Shown here piece after piece: positions 1 to 9,157 of a DNA stretch of 64,000 bases (within the stretch, counting starts at the first letter, position 1; each line of letters opens with the position of its first letter). Origin of the DNA: Paludibacterium sp. B53371 (GTDB lineage: Bacteria > Pseudomonadota > Gammaproteobacteria > Burkholderiales > Chromobacteriaceae); contig NZ_CP069163.1 of assembly GCF_018802765.1 (NCBI RefSeq), forward strand, positions 682,001-746,000. Reading direction: 5' to 3'. The notes below the pieces were generated by a model. That model worked only from the letters and a program-made list of their open reading frames with translations, was not told the origin of the DNA and ran no database searches. Position numbers and translations under genes: made by a program.

Positions 1-567
1 ACGGCCGCCGATTCGCCGGCTCGTCGCTCGGCCCAGACGGCGCTGTATCACATCACCCGCTCGCTGCTGTTGCTACTGTCGCCGGTGCTGTGCTTTACCG
101 CCGACGAGGCCTGGGAAGTCTTTACCGGTAACGAGGAAGACTCGACCCTGTTCCACACCTGGCACGAGTTCCCGTTGCCGGACGCCGAGACCGAGGCTGC
201 GCTGGCGGCCAAGTGGCAGGTGATCCGCAACCTGCGCGCCGAAGTGAACAAGGAAATCGAAGTGCTGCGTGCCGGTGAGCAGCTGGGCTCCTCGCTGCAG
301 GCCGAAATCGATATCGAAGCCGACGACAGCCTGTTCCCGCTCCTGGCCAGCCTGGGCGACGACCTGAAGTACGTGCTGATCGTGTCGCGCGTCGGTGTCA
401 GCCAGGGCGATGCCACGCGTATCCGCGTGACGCCGTCCACCCATGGCAAGTGCGAGCGCTGCTGGCACTATCGTGCCGATGTCGGCAGCCATGGCGAGCA
501 CCCCACCCTGTGCGGTCGCTGCGTCAGCAATCTGGCGGGGCAGGGCGAGGGCCGGCAGCATGCATGA
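1..567 (+). CDS. ileS: Isoleucyl-tRNA synthetase, C-terminal part (5' end outside window)
   Basis: This is the last 188 codons of a class I isoleucyl-tRNA synthetase, which charges tRNA-Ile in the cytoplasm. The reading frame is open from base 1, so the catalytic HIGH and KMSKS regions lie upstream of the window. What is visible is the anticodon-binding helical region followed by the C-terminal zinc ribbon: a CxxC pair (codons near 451-460) and a second CxxC pair (511-522), about 17 residues apart, typical of bacterial IleRS. The stop at 565-567 overlaps the start of lspA by 8 bases, the ileS-lspA arrangement common in proteobacteria, which implies co-transcription and translational coupling. 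Confidence 0.96.
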   Translation, partial: TAADSPARRSAQTALYHITRSLLLLLSPVLCFTADEAWEVFTGNEEDSTLFHTWHEFPLPDAETEAALAAKWQVIRNLRAEVNKEIEVLRAGEQLGSSLQAEIDIEADDSLFPLLASLGDDLKYVLIVSRVGVSQGDATRIRVTPSTHGKCERCWHYRADVGSHGEHPTLCGRCVSNLAGQGEGRQHA

Positions 568-1036
568 GTCTCGTCGCTGGCCATGGTTCGCCATGGCCCT
601 GCTGATCATTGTGCTCGATCAGCTGGCCAAGCTGTATTTCAACGGGACCTACCAATACGGTGAGAGCCGTGCGGTGATCCCGGGCTTGTTCAGCTTCACG
701 CTGATCTACAATCCCGGTGCGGCCTTCAGCTTTCTGGCCGATGCCGGCGGCTGGCAAAAGCATTTGTTCAGCGTGCTGGCCTTTGCCGTGTCCGGCTGGC
801 TGGGCTGGAACCTCTTGCAGGGGCGTTTCTCCTGTCTGATGCGCTGGGCCGCCGCCTTCATCATGGGCGGGGCACTGGGGAATGTGATCGATCGCATGGT
901 CTACGGCCATGTGGTCGACTTCATCCAGATTTACTATCGTCACTGGTACTATCCGGCCTTCAATCTGGCGGACTCCTTCATTTGCGTCGGTGCGGCGCTG
1001 ATGGTGCTCGACAGCCTGAAAAAGCCGGCCCGCTGA
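560..1036 (+). CDS. lspA: Lipoprotein signal peptidase (signal peptidase II)
   Basis: LspA is the inner-membrane aspartyl protease that removes the signal peptide from diacylglyceryl-modified prolipoproteins. The protein of 158 residues is the normal family size and has four hydrophobic segments. The catalytic aspartates are recognisable as D120 (in a VVDF context after the NVIDR motif) and D138 (in FNLADS). The ATG at 560 is chosen because it gives the usual short N-terminus just before the first membrane helix; longer in-frame starts upstream would lie deep inside ileS. It overlaps ileS by 8 bases and is followed by ispH after 66 bases, matching the conserved ileS-lspA-ispH order. Confidence 0.95.
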   Translation: MHESRRWPWFAMALLIIVLDQLAKLYFNGTYQYGESRAVIPGLFSFTLIYNPGAAFSFLADAGGWQKHLFSVLAFAVSGWLGWNLLQGRFSCLMRWAAAFIMGGALGNVIDRMVYGHVVDFIQIYYRHWYYPAFNLADSFICVGAALMVLDSLKKPAR

Positions 1037-1041
1037 TCCTG

Positions 1042-1075
1042 CCGGTTCGCCACGGCGAACCGGACTGGCCGTTTT
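1042..1075 (+). terminator. Hairpin between lspA and ispH (weak terminator or attenuator)
   Basis: A perfect 9-10 bp stem (1042-1051 with 1054-1063, CCGGTTCGCC arm) is followed after a few bases by a short T run at 1072-1075. The T run is short and offset, so it may reduce rather than stop read-through into ispH. Confidence 0.4.
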
Positions 1076-1102
1076 CTCCGTTTACCTGAAGGACAAGACC
1101 CG

Positions 1103-2041
1103 ATGAACAAGACCATCATGCTGGCCAACCCGCGCGGCTTCTGCGCCGGGGTCGATCGGGCCATTGCCATTGTCGAGCGCGCCATCGAGCTGTATGGCGC
1201 ACCGATCTACGTGCGCCATGAAGTGGTGCACAACCGCTTTGTGGTGGAGCAGCTGCGCGACAAGGGGGCCATCTTCATCGAGGCGCTGGACGATGTGCCG
1301 CAGGGGGCCATTCTGATCTACTCGGCGCATGGCGTGCCGCAGTCGGTGCGGCAACAGGCCGAGGCTCGCGGGCTGCAGGTTTACGATGCCACCTGCCCGC
1401 TGGTGACCAAGGTCCATGTCGAGGTCAAGCGCATGCACAAGGCCGGTATGGAGATCATCATGATCGGTCACGCCGGTCATCCGGAGGTGGAGGGCACCAT
1501 GGGCCAGGTCGAGGATCGCATGTATCTGGTGGAGAGCCTGGAGGATGTCGGCAAGCTGGTGGTGAACAACCCGGAACAGCTGGCCTTCGTCTCGCAGACC
1601 ACACTGTCGGTGGATGAAACCCGCGACATCATTGCCGCCCTGCAGGCCCGTTTCCCTGCCATTGCCAGCCCGAAGAAGGATGATATCTGCTATGCCACGC
1701 AGAACCGGCAGGATGCGGTCAAGAGCCTGGCGGACAGCTGTGATCTGGTGATCGTGGTCGGTTCGCCCAACAGCTCCAACTCCAATCGCCTGCGTGAAGT
1801 GGCTGCCCTCAAGGGGGTGGATGCCTGGATGGTGGACAATGCCTCCCAGTTGCAGGAAAGCTGGTTCGCGGGCAAGCAGCGCATTGGTGTGACGGCTGGT
1901 GCTTCTGCACCGGAGGTGCTGGTTCAGGCGGTCATTGAGCGCATCCGCGAGCTGGGCGCCAGCGAGGTCGCCGAGCTGCCCGGTGTCGAGGAGCACACCA
2001 CCTTCGCTTTGCCGCCTGGGCTGCGCGTCGCCCAGTCCTGA
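1103..2041 (+). CDS. ispH: 4-hydroxy-3-methylbut-2-enyl diphosphate reductase
   Basis: IspH (LytB) performs the last step of the MEP isoprenoid pathway, reducing HMBPP to IPP and DMAPP with a [4Fe-4S] cluster. At 312 residues it is the normal length. The three cluster ligands are C14 (in the NPRGFCAGV motif), C98 (DATCPLV) and C196 (ICYATQ). The substrate-binding histidines and glutamate are present (H43, H76, H126, E128). The ATG at 1103 is preceded by a GAAGGACAAGACC leader that supplies a Shine-Dalgarno sequence. It is the third gene of the ileS-lspA-ispH cluster, with a hairpin in the 66-base gap before it and a terminator after it. Confidence 0.97.
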   Translation: MNKTIMLANPRGFCAGVDRAIAIVERAIELYGAPIYVRHEVVHNRFVVEQLRDKGAIFIEALDDVPQGAILIYSAHGVPQSVRQQAEARGLQVYDATCPLVTKVHVEVKRMHKAGMEIIMIGHAGHPEVEGTMGQVEDRMYLVESLEDVGKLVVNNPEQLAFVSQTTLSVDETRDIIAALQARFPAIASPKKDDICYATQNRQDAVKSLADSCDLVIVVGSPNSSNSNRLREVAALKGVDAWMVDNASQLQESWFAGKQRIGVTAGASAPEVLVQAVIERIRELGASEVAELPGVEEHTTFALPPGLRVAQS

Positions 2042-2060
2042 GCATGCCGTTTCGGCATTC

Positions 2061-2088
2061 ATCAAGCCCGGCCCCGGCCGGGCTTGAT
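2061..2088 (+). terminator. ispH terminator hairpin
   Basis: A perfect 12-bp GC-rich inverted repeat (ATCAAGCCCGGC arm at 2061-2072, partner ending at 2088) lies 20 bases after the ispH stop. Only scattered Ts follow (TTGTCTTC), so it is probably a moderate intrinsic terminator. A second small hairpin (2043-2057) precedes it. Confidence 0.6.
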
Positions 2089-2194
2089 TGTCTTCATGTT
2101 GTGCTATTTCTCGCCTGAAGGCATGATGTGATCACTACCCGTATATTGTTGAACAATCCCCTTCGGGGGCCAGACACTCTCGCGGAATAATGCA

Positions 2195-2650
2195 ATGCCA
2201 AGCCCAGCCTCCTATCACGTCAGCCCGTCTGAATCCTTGATCATCCGTCAGGCCTCGCCTTATGAGTTTGCCTCGGTCGTGCGACTGTACGACGAGGGTG
2301 GCTACGATGGCCGTTATCAGGCCTCCGATTTCCTCCTGCTGGCCATCATGGGGCATGAAACCGTCGGGGTGGTGCGACTGGTGAAAGAGCAGGGCTATAC
2401 CCTGCTGCGCGGCCTGTATATCGGCAAACACTGGCGCGGTCGCGGCATTGGCCGCCAGCTGCTGGCGGCGGCCACCGGCTATCTGACCGACCCCTGTTAC
2501 TGCCTGACCCAGAGTACGCTGATTCCCCTGTTTGCTGCGCAAGGCTTCATCCCGTGCAGCGACGACATCGTACCGCCCTTTCTGCTGGAGCGGCGCCATC
2601 GCTATGGCTGGACCGGCAAGACCTACCACATTCTTTACCGCCCCGACTGA
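2195..2650 (+). CDS. GNAT-family N-acetyltransferase
   Basis: This 151-residue protein belongs to the GCN5-related N-acetyltransferase superfamily, which transfers acetyl from acetyl-CoA to an amine. The acetyl-CoA-binding motif A is visible as RGRGIGRQLL (residues 81-90) after the beta-strand LLRGLYIG. The C-terminal part (TLIPLFAAQGF) is the usual motif B helix-strand. The substrate cannot be inferred. The ATG at 2195 has a GGAA element about 10 bases upstream. The gene stands alone between the ispH terminator and the htpG heat-shock promoter; no terminator separates it from htpG, so it may read through. Confidence 0.8.
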   Translation: MPSPASYHVSPSESLIIRQASPYEFASVVRLYDEGGYDGRYQASDFLLLAIMGHETVGVVRLVKEQGYTLLRGLYIGKHWRGRGIGRQLLAAATGYLTDPCYCLTQSTLIPLFAAQGFIPCSDDIVPPFLLERRHRYGWTGKTYHILYRPD

Positions 2651-2682
2651 TGGCCTGCTGACGGGGAGCCGTCCGGCTCCCT

Positions 2683-2711
2683 ATTGAAAACCCGCCCGCA
2701 CGCCCCTATCT
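2683..2711 (+). promoter_or_regulatory. Sigma-32 (heat-shock) promoter of htpG
   Basis: The -35 element ATTGAAA (2683-2689) and -10 element CCCCTATCT (2703-2711) are separated by 13 bases. This fits the known RpoH consensus CTTGAAA - N11-16 - CCCCATNT. It lies 35 bases before the htpG ATG, and the same architecture recurs upstream of grpE. Confidence 0.75.
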
Positions 2712-2745
2712 GCGCTCTATCGTTGACCAACCCTGAATAACCGAT

Positions 2746-4644
2746 ATGAGCGCACAGAAAGAAACCCTGGGCTTTCAGACTGAAGTCAAGCAACTGCTCC
2801 ATCTGATGATCCACTCCTTGTATTCCAACAAGGAGATCTTCCTGCGAGAACTCATCTCCAATGCCTCCGATGCCGCCGACAAGCTGCGCTTCGAGTCGAT
2901 GAGCCATCCAGAGCTGCTGGAAGACGATGGCGAGCTGAAGATTCGCGTTACCTTCGACCCGGCTGCCCGTACCCTTACCATTACCGACAACGGTATCGGT
3001 ATGAGCCGTGATGAAGTGATCGAAAACATTGGCACCATTGCCCGCTCCGGCACGCGCAAGTTCTTCGATGCCCTGACCGGCGATGCGCAAAAGGATGCCA
3101 ATCTGATCGGCCAGTTCGGCGTCGGCTTCTATTCGGCTTTCATCGTGGCGGACAAGGTCACGCTCAGCACCCGGCGCGCAGGTGCCGCCAGTGGCGAAGG
3201 CGTTCGCTGGGAGTCCACCGGCCAGGGCGATTACACACTGGAAACCATCGAGCGCACCGCGCGCGGTACCGAGGTGGTGCTGCATCTGAAGGAGGGTGAG
3301 GACGAGTTCCTCAACGACTGGCGCCTGCGTCATATCGTGCGCACCTACTCCGATCACATCTCGCTGCCGATTGAGATGAAAACCGTCAGCGAAGCCGAAG
3401 AGGGGGCCGAAGCCGCCGAACCGGCCTTCGAGGCGGTCAATCAGGCTTCCGCCCTGTGGGCACGCGCCAAGAGCGAGATCAGCGACGAGCAATACAAAGA
3501 GTTTTACAAGCACATTGCCCATGATTTCACCGACCCGCTGGCCTGGAGCCACGCCCGGGTCGAAGGCCGTCAGGAATACACCGAGCTGCTCTACATCCCG
3601 TCACGGGCTCCGTTTGACCTGTATGACCGCGAGCGCAAGCAGGGTGTGAAGCTGTATGTGCGCCGTGTGTTCATCATGGAAGATACCGAAAAGCTGATGC
3701 CGCATTACCTGCGCTTCGTGCGCGGGGTGATCGACTCCAGCGATCTGCCGCTCAATGTGTCGCGGGAAATCCTCCAGCAGTCGCGTGATATCGACGCCAT
3801 TCGTGCCGGCTGCGTCAAGAAGGTGCTCGGCATGCTGGAAGACCTGGCGCAGAACGACGCCGTTAAATATGCCAGCTTCTGGCAGGAATTCGGCCAGGTG
3901 CTGAAAGAGGGTGTGGGCGAAGATTTTGCCAACAAGGATCGTCTGGCCAAGCTGCTGCGCTTCCACTCCACGGCCAGCGAGGGCGATACCGCCAGTGTTT
4001 CGCTGGCGGACTACGTAGGCCGCATGAAGGAAGGTCAGGAGAAGATCTACTTCATTACCGCTGAAAGCCTGGCTGCCGCCAGGAACAGCCCGCACCTCGA
4101 AGTGTTCCGCAAGAAGGGTATTGAAGTCCTGCTGCTGGCGGATCGTGTGGATGAGTGGGTCAGCAGCAATCTGCATGAATTCGAAGGCAAGAAGCTGCAG
4201 TCGGTCGCCAAGGGCGAACTCGACCTTGGCGCGCTGGAAGATGATGCCGACAAGGCCGCACAGCAGAAGGCCGAAGAGAGCGCCAAACCGGTGCTGGGCC
4301 GCATTACCGCCGCGCTGGGCGACAAGGTCAGGGAAGTCCGTGCCACCGCACGTCTGACCGACAGCCCGGCCTGCCTGGTGGTTGGCGAGCATGACATGAG
4401 CGCCCACCTGGAGCGTTTGCTGAAGTCGGTTGGCCAGAATGTACCGGAGAACAAGCCAGTGCTGGAGATCAACCCGGAGCACATGCTGGTGCGGCGGCTG
4501 AATGCCGAGCAGGATGAGGCGCGTGCCGCCGATCTGGCGCATGTGCTGTACGACCAGGCGCTGCTGGCCGAAGGCGGCAAGCTGGACGATCCGGCCAGCT
4601 TCGTCAAGCGCATCAACCGGCTGATGCTGGAGTTGTCTGCCTGA
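2746..4644 (+). CDS. htpG: Chaperone protein HtpG (Hsp90)
   Basis: HtpG is the bacterial Hsp90, a dimeric cytoplasmic ATPase that remodels client proteins with the DnaK system. The 632-residue length is normal. The N-terminal GHKL ATP-binding fold is shown by the helix [15 protein letters not shown], the DNGIGM motif and the [11 protein letters not shown] lid/glycine motif. The middle domain contains the conserved SRAPFDLY and [14 protein letters not shown] stretches; the C-terminal dimerisation domain follows. The ATG at 2746 gives the family-typical start [18 protein letters not shown]. It is transcribed from a sigma-32-like promoter directly upstream and ends at a strong terminator. Confidence 0.98.
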   Translation: MSAQKETLGFQTEVKQLLHLMIHSLYSNKEIFLRELISNASDAADKLRFESMSHPELLEDDGELKIRVTFDPAARTLTITDNGIGMSRDEVIENIGTIARSGTRKFFDALTGDAQKDANLIGQFGVGFYSAFIVADKVTLSTRRAGAASGEGVRWESTGQGDYTLETIERTARGTEVVLHLKEGEDEFLNDWRLRHIVRTYSDHISLPIEMKTVSEAEEGAEAAEPAFEAVNQASALWARAKSEISDEQYKEFYKHIAHDFTDPLAWSHARVEGRQEYTELLYIPSRAPFDLYDRERKQGVKLYVRRVFIMEDTEKLMPHYLRFVRGVIDSSDLPLNVSREILQQSRDIDAIRAGCVKKVLGMLEDLAQNDAVKYASFWQEFGQVLKEGVGEDFANKDRLAKLLRFHSTASEGDTASVSLADYVGRMKEGQEKIYFITAESLAAARNSPHLEVFRKKGIEVLLLADRVDEWVSSNLHEFEGKKLQSVAKGELDLGALEDDADKAAQQKAEESAKPVLGRITAALGDKVREVRATARLTDSPACLVVGEHDMSAHLERLLKSVGQNVPENKPVLEINPEHMLVRRLNAEQDEARAADLAHVLYDQALLAEGGKLDDPASFVKRINRLMLELSA

Positions 4645-4676
4645 TTACCCCAAGGACCTCGACAAGACGTCCCCCT

Positions 4677-4707
4677 GTGCCCCCTGAATTCAGGGGGCAC
4701 TTTTTTT
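4677..4707 (+). terminator. htpG terminator
   Basis: A perfect 12-bp palindromic stem (GTGCCCCCTGAA at 4677-4688 with its complement 4689-4700) is followed by seven Ts at 4701-4707. The stem needs a small apical loop, so about 10 bp would pair. This is a textbook intrinsic terminator 33 bases after the htpG stop. Confidence 0.85.
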
Positions 4708-4723
4708 GCGCCGGGAACGGACC

Positions 4724-4751
4724 AAAAAAAGACGACGCCGAAGGCGTCGTC
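4724..4751 (-). terminator. Terminator of the minus-strand GST gene
   Basis: The stem GACGACGCC (4731-4739) / GGCGTCGTC (4743-4751) with a 3-base loop is followed, reading on the minus strand, by seven Ts (A run at 4724-4730). It forms a tail-to-tail terminator pair with that of htpG. Confidence 0.8.
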
Positions 4752-4790
4752 TCTGTCTGTTGCGGGCCGACGTTGTCGGGCAATGATGGT

Positions 4791-5402
4791 TCAGACCGTC
4801 GGGGGCTGGGTGTCGATGAAGGACTGGCGGGCTTCCAGCTTCTGGTGCAGGGCATCCAGATTGGGGTAGTCCTGTTTCCAGCTGATCTGCGGGAAACGGA
4901 AGGCCAGGTAGGCCAGGCAGCAGCCGACGGCAATATCGGCCAGGCTATAGCCATCGCCATGGCACCAGGGACGTTCACCCAGATCGGTCGACAGCGCCTG
5001 CAGACCACGGGCAATCTTGCCGTACTGGCGTTCGATCCATTCCGGGCTCTGCTGGGCTGCCGGGCGTTTTTGCTCCAGGAAGACCGTCACAGCGGCATCG
5101 ATGATGCCATCGGCCAGTGCTTCCCAGCGCTTGGCCAGGATCAGCTGACGATGACCGTCCGGCAGCAGGCGCTGAACCGGCGAGACATTGTCCAGGTATT
5201 CGACGATGACGCGGGAGTCATACAGCGCCATGCCGTCATCCAGCTCCAGCACCGGTACTTTGCCCAGCGGGTTGTAGTCCGGGACCTTGCTGTCGGCCTC
5301 CCAGGGGATGTCGACTTCCAGGGGACAGTCGATCTTCTTTTCTGCCAGAACGATGCGCACCTTGCGGGCGTAGGGGCTGGTGAGCGAAGCAATCAGTTTC
5401 AT
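4791..5402 (-). CDS. Glutathione S-transferase family protein
   Basis: A 203-residue cytosolic GST-like protein that probably conjugates or reduces electrophiles with glutathione. The N-terminal thioredoxin-like domain (about 1-80) starts MKLIASLTSPYARKVRI; the position of a catalytic thiol in some classes is Ser/Pro-Tyr here, as in the YibF-type bacterial GSTs. The glutathione-binding cis-proline and ESXX-type region are visible as GKVPVLELDDG and LYDSRVIVEYLD. The rest is the all-helical C-terminal domain. The ATG at 5402 is preferred over a TTG twelve bases further upstream because it matches the family N-terminus. It lies downstream of the SIMPL gene on the same strand, 99 bases apart, possibly co-transcribed. 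Confidence 0.88.
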   Translation of the reverse strand: MKLIASLTSPYARKVRIVLAEKKIDCPLEVDIPWEADSKVPDYNPLGKVPVLELDDGMALYDSRVIVEYLDNVSPVQRLLPDGHRQLILAKRWEALADGIIDAAVTVFLEQKRPAAQQSPEWIERQYGKIARGLQALSTDLGERPWCHGDGYSLADIAVGCCLAYLAFRFPQISWKQDYPNLDALHQKLEARQSFIDTQPPTV

Positions 5403-5501
5403 AGGATGGTTCAAACCGGGTTGGTGATCCGTCTGGAGTAGCGGAGCGTGGCCATCACTTTAGCGCATGCGCCGCTGCTCCGGAAGAGCCCGCCTCTCGG
5501 C

Positions 5502-6194
5502 TTACTTCAAATCCAGCTTGCCGCTGACCTGCAATTGCAGCATGGACGTACCTGCCTGCCAGTCCGGGGCGGCGACGGATTCGGGGCCGATATTGGCACG
5601 CTTGGCCATCATGGCCATCATCGGACGCGGGGCGTTGCCGTTATTACCGATGCTCAGCTCTCGCACGCTGACATGGCTCTTGCCCAGCGCACCGGCGGCG
5701 ACTTTGGCCGTCGCCTGCAACTGGGCGATGGCCTCGGGCAGCATTTGCTGCTCGATGCGCTTGCGTGCCTGTTCCGAGACACTGAAATCGACATTGCCCA
5801 GCAGCATGGATTGCTGCAGGCGTGCCACCAACTGGGCAGTCTGTACGAAGTCGCCGCTACGCAGATGGATCTCCGACCGGCCTTGCCAGCCCTTGATCTG
5901 GTTGTTCTTGTCGTACTGCGGCCAGGTGCTGTAGTTGCCGCTGCTGGCCTGAACGGCGCCATAGCTGCGCGCCACCGCCATGGCGGCGGCGGTCTTGCGG
6001 TTCAGGCTGTCGGCGAGAGCCGCCGGCTGGGCCTGGCTTTCCTGCACGTACAGCGTGACATCCAGCTGGTCGTTGGCGACTTCGCGCTGGCTGGACGCCG
6101 TCAGCTCGAGCTGGGTGGTATTGTCCTCGGCCAGTGCCGGCAGGGTGGCCGCCAGCAGCAGGGTTCCGCCAATCAGGGCATGCATGGGTTTCAT
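5502..6194 (-). CDS. SIMPL domain-containing periplasmic protein (DUF541)
   Basis: The protein of 230 residues begins with a clear Sec signal peptide (MKPMHALIGGTLLLAATLPALA, cleavage before EDN), so it is exported. The mature part has the SIMPL/DUF541 layout: LTASSQREVANDQLDVTLYVQ at the start, alternating strands, the central SSGNYSTWPQY segment and the LQVSGKLDLK end. Family members are periplasmic or outer-membrane-associated proteins linked to oxidative-stress tolerance in some bacteria, but the biochemical role is not established. The ATG at 6194 has GCGAGAG just upstream; an in-frame TTG at 6206 is less likely. Confidence 0.85.
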   Translation of the reverse strand: MKPMHALIGGTLLLAATLPALAEDNTTQLELTASSQREVANDQLDVTLYVQESQAQPAALADSLNRKTAAAMAVARSYGAVQASSGNYSTWPQYDKNNQIKGWQGRSEIHLRSGDFVQTAQLVARLQQSMLLGNVDFSVSEQARKRIEQQMLPEAIAQLQATAKVAAGALGKSHVSVRELSIGNNGNAPRPMMAMMAKRANIGPESVAAPDWQAGTSMLQLQVSGKLDLK

Positions 6195-6292
6195 GGTCTC
6201 TCGCAATGACAGGAATAAACTGCATGGACAAAAAAATGACGGGATCGTTCATTCGATCCCGTCCTTAATTTAACTGCATGGTGTGCGGCGGA

Positions 6293-7888
6293 TCAAGCCA
6301 GGTATTCGTAGCCCGGCAGGGTCAGGAATTCGACGAAGTTGTCCGAGGTGGTCAGCATGTCGAACATATTGACCGCATCTTCGTACTGGCGTGTCCAGCG
6401 GCTACCGTATTCGCTCTTGAGTTTGGCCACTTCATCAGCCTGCAGCTGGCGGAACAGTTCGACCGTCACCTTGCGGCCATCCTCCAGAACCCCCTTGGGC
6501 GAGCGGATCCACTGCCAGATCTGCGAACGCGAGATCTCGGCGGTGGCCGCGTCTTCCATCAGGTTGTGAATCGGCACGCAACCATTGCCGGAAATCCACG
6601 AGCCCAGATACTGGATGCCGACATTGATGTTCATGCGCAGGCCGGCCTCGGTAATCGGGGTTTCCGGCTGGAAGTTGATCAGGTCGGCCGCGCTGACCTC
6701 GACGTCCGGACGTTGCTTGTCGATCTGGTTCGGGCGATCCCCCAATACTGCGGTGAAGGCCTCCAGCGCGATCGGTACCAGACCCGGGTGGGCAATCCAG
6801 CCACCATCGTAGCCGTCACTGGCATCCCGGTCTTTGTCCGCCTTCACCCCCGCCAGGGCCTTTTCATTGGCCACCGGATCATTCTTGATCGGAATCAGCG
6901 CCGCCATGCCCCCGATGGCCGGCGCGTTGCGGCGATGGCAGGTCTTGAGCAGCAACAGGCTGTAGGCCCGCATGAACGGCACGGTCATGGTGATCTGACC
7001 GCGGTTGGCCAGGCAGAAGTCGCGATTGTTCTTGAACTTCTTGATGCAGCTGAAAATGTAGTCCCAGCGTCCGGCATTCAGCCCCGAACTGTGTTCGCGC
7101 AGCTCATACAGGATTTCATCCATCTCGAAGGCGGCCAGGATGGTTTCGATCAGCACCGTGGCCTTGATGGTGCCTTGCGGGACGCCGAGGGCCTTCTGCG
7201 CCACGACAAAGATGTCGTTCCACAGACGGGCTTCCAGATGGCTCTCCATCTTCGGCAGATAGTAGTACGTGGCCGAGCCGTTGGCTGTCAGGTAGTGAAT
7301 GTTGTGGAAGAAGGACAGGGCAAAGTCGAAGATCGCCCCGCTCACCTGCTGACCATCCACCGTGACGTGCTTTTCCATCAGATGCCAGCCGCGCGGCCGC
7401 AGGATCAGCGTCGCGATCGTGTCGTTGAGGCGATAGGCCTTGCCTTCCGGGCTGGTCCAGGCAATGGTCTTGCGATAGGCATCACGCACATTGATCTGGC
7501 CGCGGATCTGGTTTTCCCAGCTCGGGCAGTTCGAATCTTCGAAGTCGGCCATGAAGCTCTTGGCGCCCGAATTGAGCGCATTGATCATCATCTTGCGCTC
7601 GACCGGACCGGTGATTTCCGCGCGACGATCCAGCAGGTCCTTGGGCAGCGGCGCAATTTTCCAGTCCCCGGCACGCACGGCGGCCGTTTCCGGCAGGAAG
7701 TCCGGCAGGCGGCCCGCGTCCAGCTCGGCCTGGCGAGTCACACGCGCGGCCATCAACTCGCGGCGTCGCGGCTCGAACTGACGGTGCAGGGCGGCGACCA
7801 GAGCGAGCGCGTCTTCGCTCAGGATGGTTTCGAACTCGTCCAGGATGGGTGCGCTGATGGCGACACCCTGCGGCAATTGAATCGACAT
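6293..7888 (-). CDS. aceB: Malate synthase A
   Basis: Malate synthase A condenses glyoxylate with acetyl-CoA to malate, the second step of the glyoxylate bypass. The 531-residue length is that of the AceB (isoform A) family, distinct from the about 720-residue GlcB. The catalytic barrel regions are recognisable: the [11 protein letters not shown] segment, the arginine in [12 protein letters not shown], and the signature [19 protein letters not shown] followed by [19 protein letters not shown]. The gene is single, with a GGGAAGAAA ribosome site before the ATG at 7888 and a candidate promoter upstream. Its pathway partner aceA lies at 14833-16113 on the same strand, not in the same operon. Confidence 0.98.
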   Translation of the reverse strand: MSIQLPQGVAISAPILDEFETILSEDALALVAALHRQFEPRRRELMAARVTRQAELDAGRLPDFLPETAAVRAGDWKIAPLPKDLLDRRAEITGPVERKMMINALNSGAKSFMADFEDSNCPSWENQIRGQINVRDAYRKTIAWTSPEGKAYRLNDTIATLILRPRGWHLMEKHVTVDGQQVSGAIFDFALSFFHNIHYLTANGSATYYYLPKMESHLEARLWNDIFVVAQKALGVPQGTIKATVLIETILAAFEMDEILYELREHSSGLNAGRWDYIFSCIKKFKNNRDFCLANRGQITMTVPFMRAYSLLLLKTCHRRNAPAIGGMAALIPIKNDPVANEKALAGVKADKDRDASDGYDGGWIAHPGLVPIALEAFTAVLGDRPNQIDKQRPDVEVSAADLINFQPETPITEAGLRMNINVGIQYLGSWISGNGCVPIHNLMEDAATAEISRSQIWQWIRSPKGVLEDGRKVTVELFRQLQADEVAKLKSEYGSRWTRQYEDAVNMFDMLTTSDNFVEFLTLPGYEYLA

Positions 7889-7913
7889 GATGTTTCTTCC
7901 CCGTGTGTGTACT

Positions 7914-7942
7914 GATTATGCCAAACAGTTTAGTGACGACAA
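7914..7942 (-). promoter_or_regulatory. Candidate aceB promoter
   Basis: Reading on the minus strand, TTGTCG (7942-7937) and CATAAT (7919-7914) are separated by 17 bases, a plausible sigma-70 promoter about 25 bases before the aceB start. The region between it and the next small ORF is AT-rich (7940-7990). Confidence 0.4.
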
Positions 7943-8009
7943 CATGAGTTAAAAAGACCTAAAATGACATAACATCTTTTACTTTTTGGTAGGTAATGGA
8001 CCGGGCGAC

Positions 8010-8117
8010 TCAGGGAATCTGATTGATCTCCAGCTCGAAATCCGGCCAGGGGGCGGTGGCCGGATCCTGTGCCGGCGAATCGGCCAGGCAGAGGAGGAGC
8101 AATAATGCGGCAACCAT
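8010..8117 (-). CDS. Putative 35-residue small exported or membrane protein
   Basis: A short ORF, not recognised. It starts at ATG 8117 with a CAGGAG Shine-Dalgarno 8 bases upstream (a second ATG two codons earlier is too close to it) and encodes 35 residues: a strongly hydrophobic N-terminus (MVAALLLLLCLADSPA) followed by an acidic, proline-rich tail ending ELEINQIP. It looks like a signal peptide with a very short mature part, or a single-pass micro-protein. A cysteine follows the leucine run, but the surroundings do not make a standard lipobox. It lies between aceB and a divergent LysR gene. Evidence is only the ribosome site and composition. Confidence 0.35.
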   Translation of the reverse strand: MVAALLLLLCLADSPAQDPATAPWPDFELEINQIP

Positions 8118-8199
8118 GATCATGACTCCTGAGTGATGAGTTCCTCATCATTGATCCGTCCGGTACAAACGCCAACCCGTCAGACAGGCAGTGAGTGCG

Positions 8200-9096
8200 A
8201 TGGATAATCTCAAGCAGCTGGAAAGTTTTGTGGCGGTGGTCAAGCACGGCAGCCTGTCGGCCGCAGCGCGCAGTGAGGGCGTGGTGCCTGCTGTGATGGG
8301 GCGCCGGCTGGATGCGCTGGAAGAGCGGCTGGGGGCGCGCCTGCTGGTACGCACGACCCGCAGCCTGTCGCTGACCCAGGAGGGGAGTGCTTTTTACGAG
8401 GATTGCCTGCGCATCCTCGCCGAGTTGAACGAGGCCGAGGCGGCCGTGGCCTCCGGCAGTGCCCGGGCGCGCGGCCATCTGCGCATCAGCGCCCCGGCCG
8501 GCTTTGGACGCCGTCATGTGGCACCCCATGCCGCGGCGTTTCAGCAGGCCAACCCCGACATCAAGCTGACGCTGGATCTTTCCGATAGAATCGTCGACCT
8601 GTTGCGTGACCCCATCGACTGTGCCATCCGCATCAGCGATCTGTCCGACTCCAGTCTGGTGGCGCTGCGGCTGGCGCAGAACCGCCGCGTGGTGGTGGCC
8701 GCGCCGGCCTATCTGGCTCAGCATGGTATTCCGCGCTCTCTGGAGGATCTGTCACGGCATGCCTGCCTGACGCTGGGCGAGAGTCAGAGCCGTGGCTGGC
8801 GCTTCGTGGTCGAGGGCGAAATGATCAACCTGCGCGTTTCCGGCATGCTGGAGTGCAACGATGGTGCGGTCCTGCATGACTGGGCGCTGCAGGGGCGAGG
8901 GCTGGCCTGGCGTTCGCTGTGGGAGGTCAAGGATGACCTGTCGGAGGGACGTCTGGTCAGTGTGCTGGATCATTTTTCTTCGCCGGATTACCCGGTGTAT
9001 GCCGTGGTGCCGCAACGCAAGTTTCTGCCCCAGCGGGTGCGCCATTTCATCGACTATCTCAAAGCTGTCTATGCCCGGACCGGCTACTGGGATTAA
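8200..9096 (+). CDS. LysR-family transcriptional regulator
   Basis: A LysR-type regulator of 298 residues. The N-terminal winged helix-turn-helix (MDNLKQLESFVAVVKHGSLSAAAR to LLVRTTRSLSLT) covers about residues 1-65, and the rest is the periplasmic-binding-like effector domain (starting RGHLRISAPAGFGRRHV). The closest style is the large group of LysR proteins that act on nearby oxidoreductase or efflux genes, but no effector can be named. ATG 8200 is preferred over an in-frame GTG at 8191 because it gives the common MDxLxxLxxFV start. It is divergent from the small ORF and aceB, and is followed by an exported protein gene. Confidence 0.9.
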   Translation: MDNLKQLESFVAVVKHGSLSAAARSEGVVPAVMGRRLDALEERLGARLLVRTTRSLSLTQEGSAFYEDCLRILAELNEAEAAVASGSARARGHLRISAPAGFGRRHVAPHAAAFQQANPDIKLTLDLSDRIVDLLRDPIDCAIRISDLSDSSLVALRLAQNRRVVVAAPAYLAQHGIPRSLEDLSRHACLTLGESQSRGWRFVVEGEMINLRVSGMLECNDGAVLHDWALQGRGLAWRSLWEVKDDLSEGRLVSVLDHFSSPDYPVYAVVPQRKFLPQRVRHFIDYLKAVYARTGYWD

Positions 9097-9157
9097 GTCT
9101 GCCGGCTGGTCGGCGGGCCGTCCGCCGCGACATCCATCTTCTACAAGGAGTGAACGT

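Noticed and set aside
1082-2065. Minus-strand frame opposite ispH
   Set aside because: Mirrors ispH end to end, with no start signal or domain.
6278-7915. Plus-strand frame opposite aceB
   Set aside because: Antisense to a clear aceB gene; no function visible in the translation.
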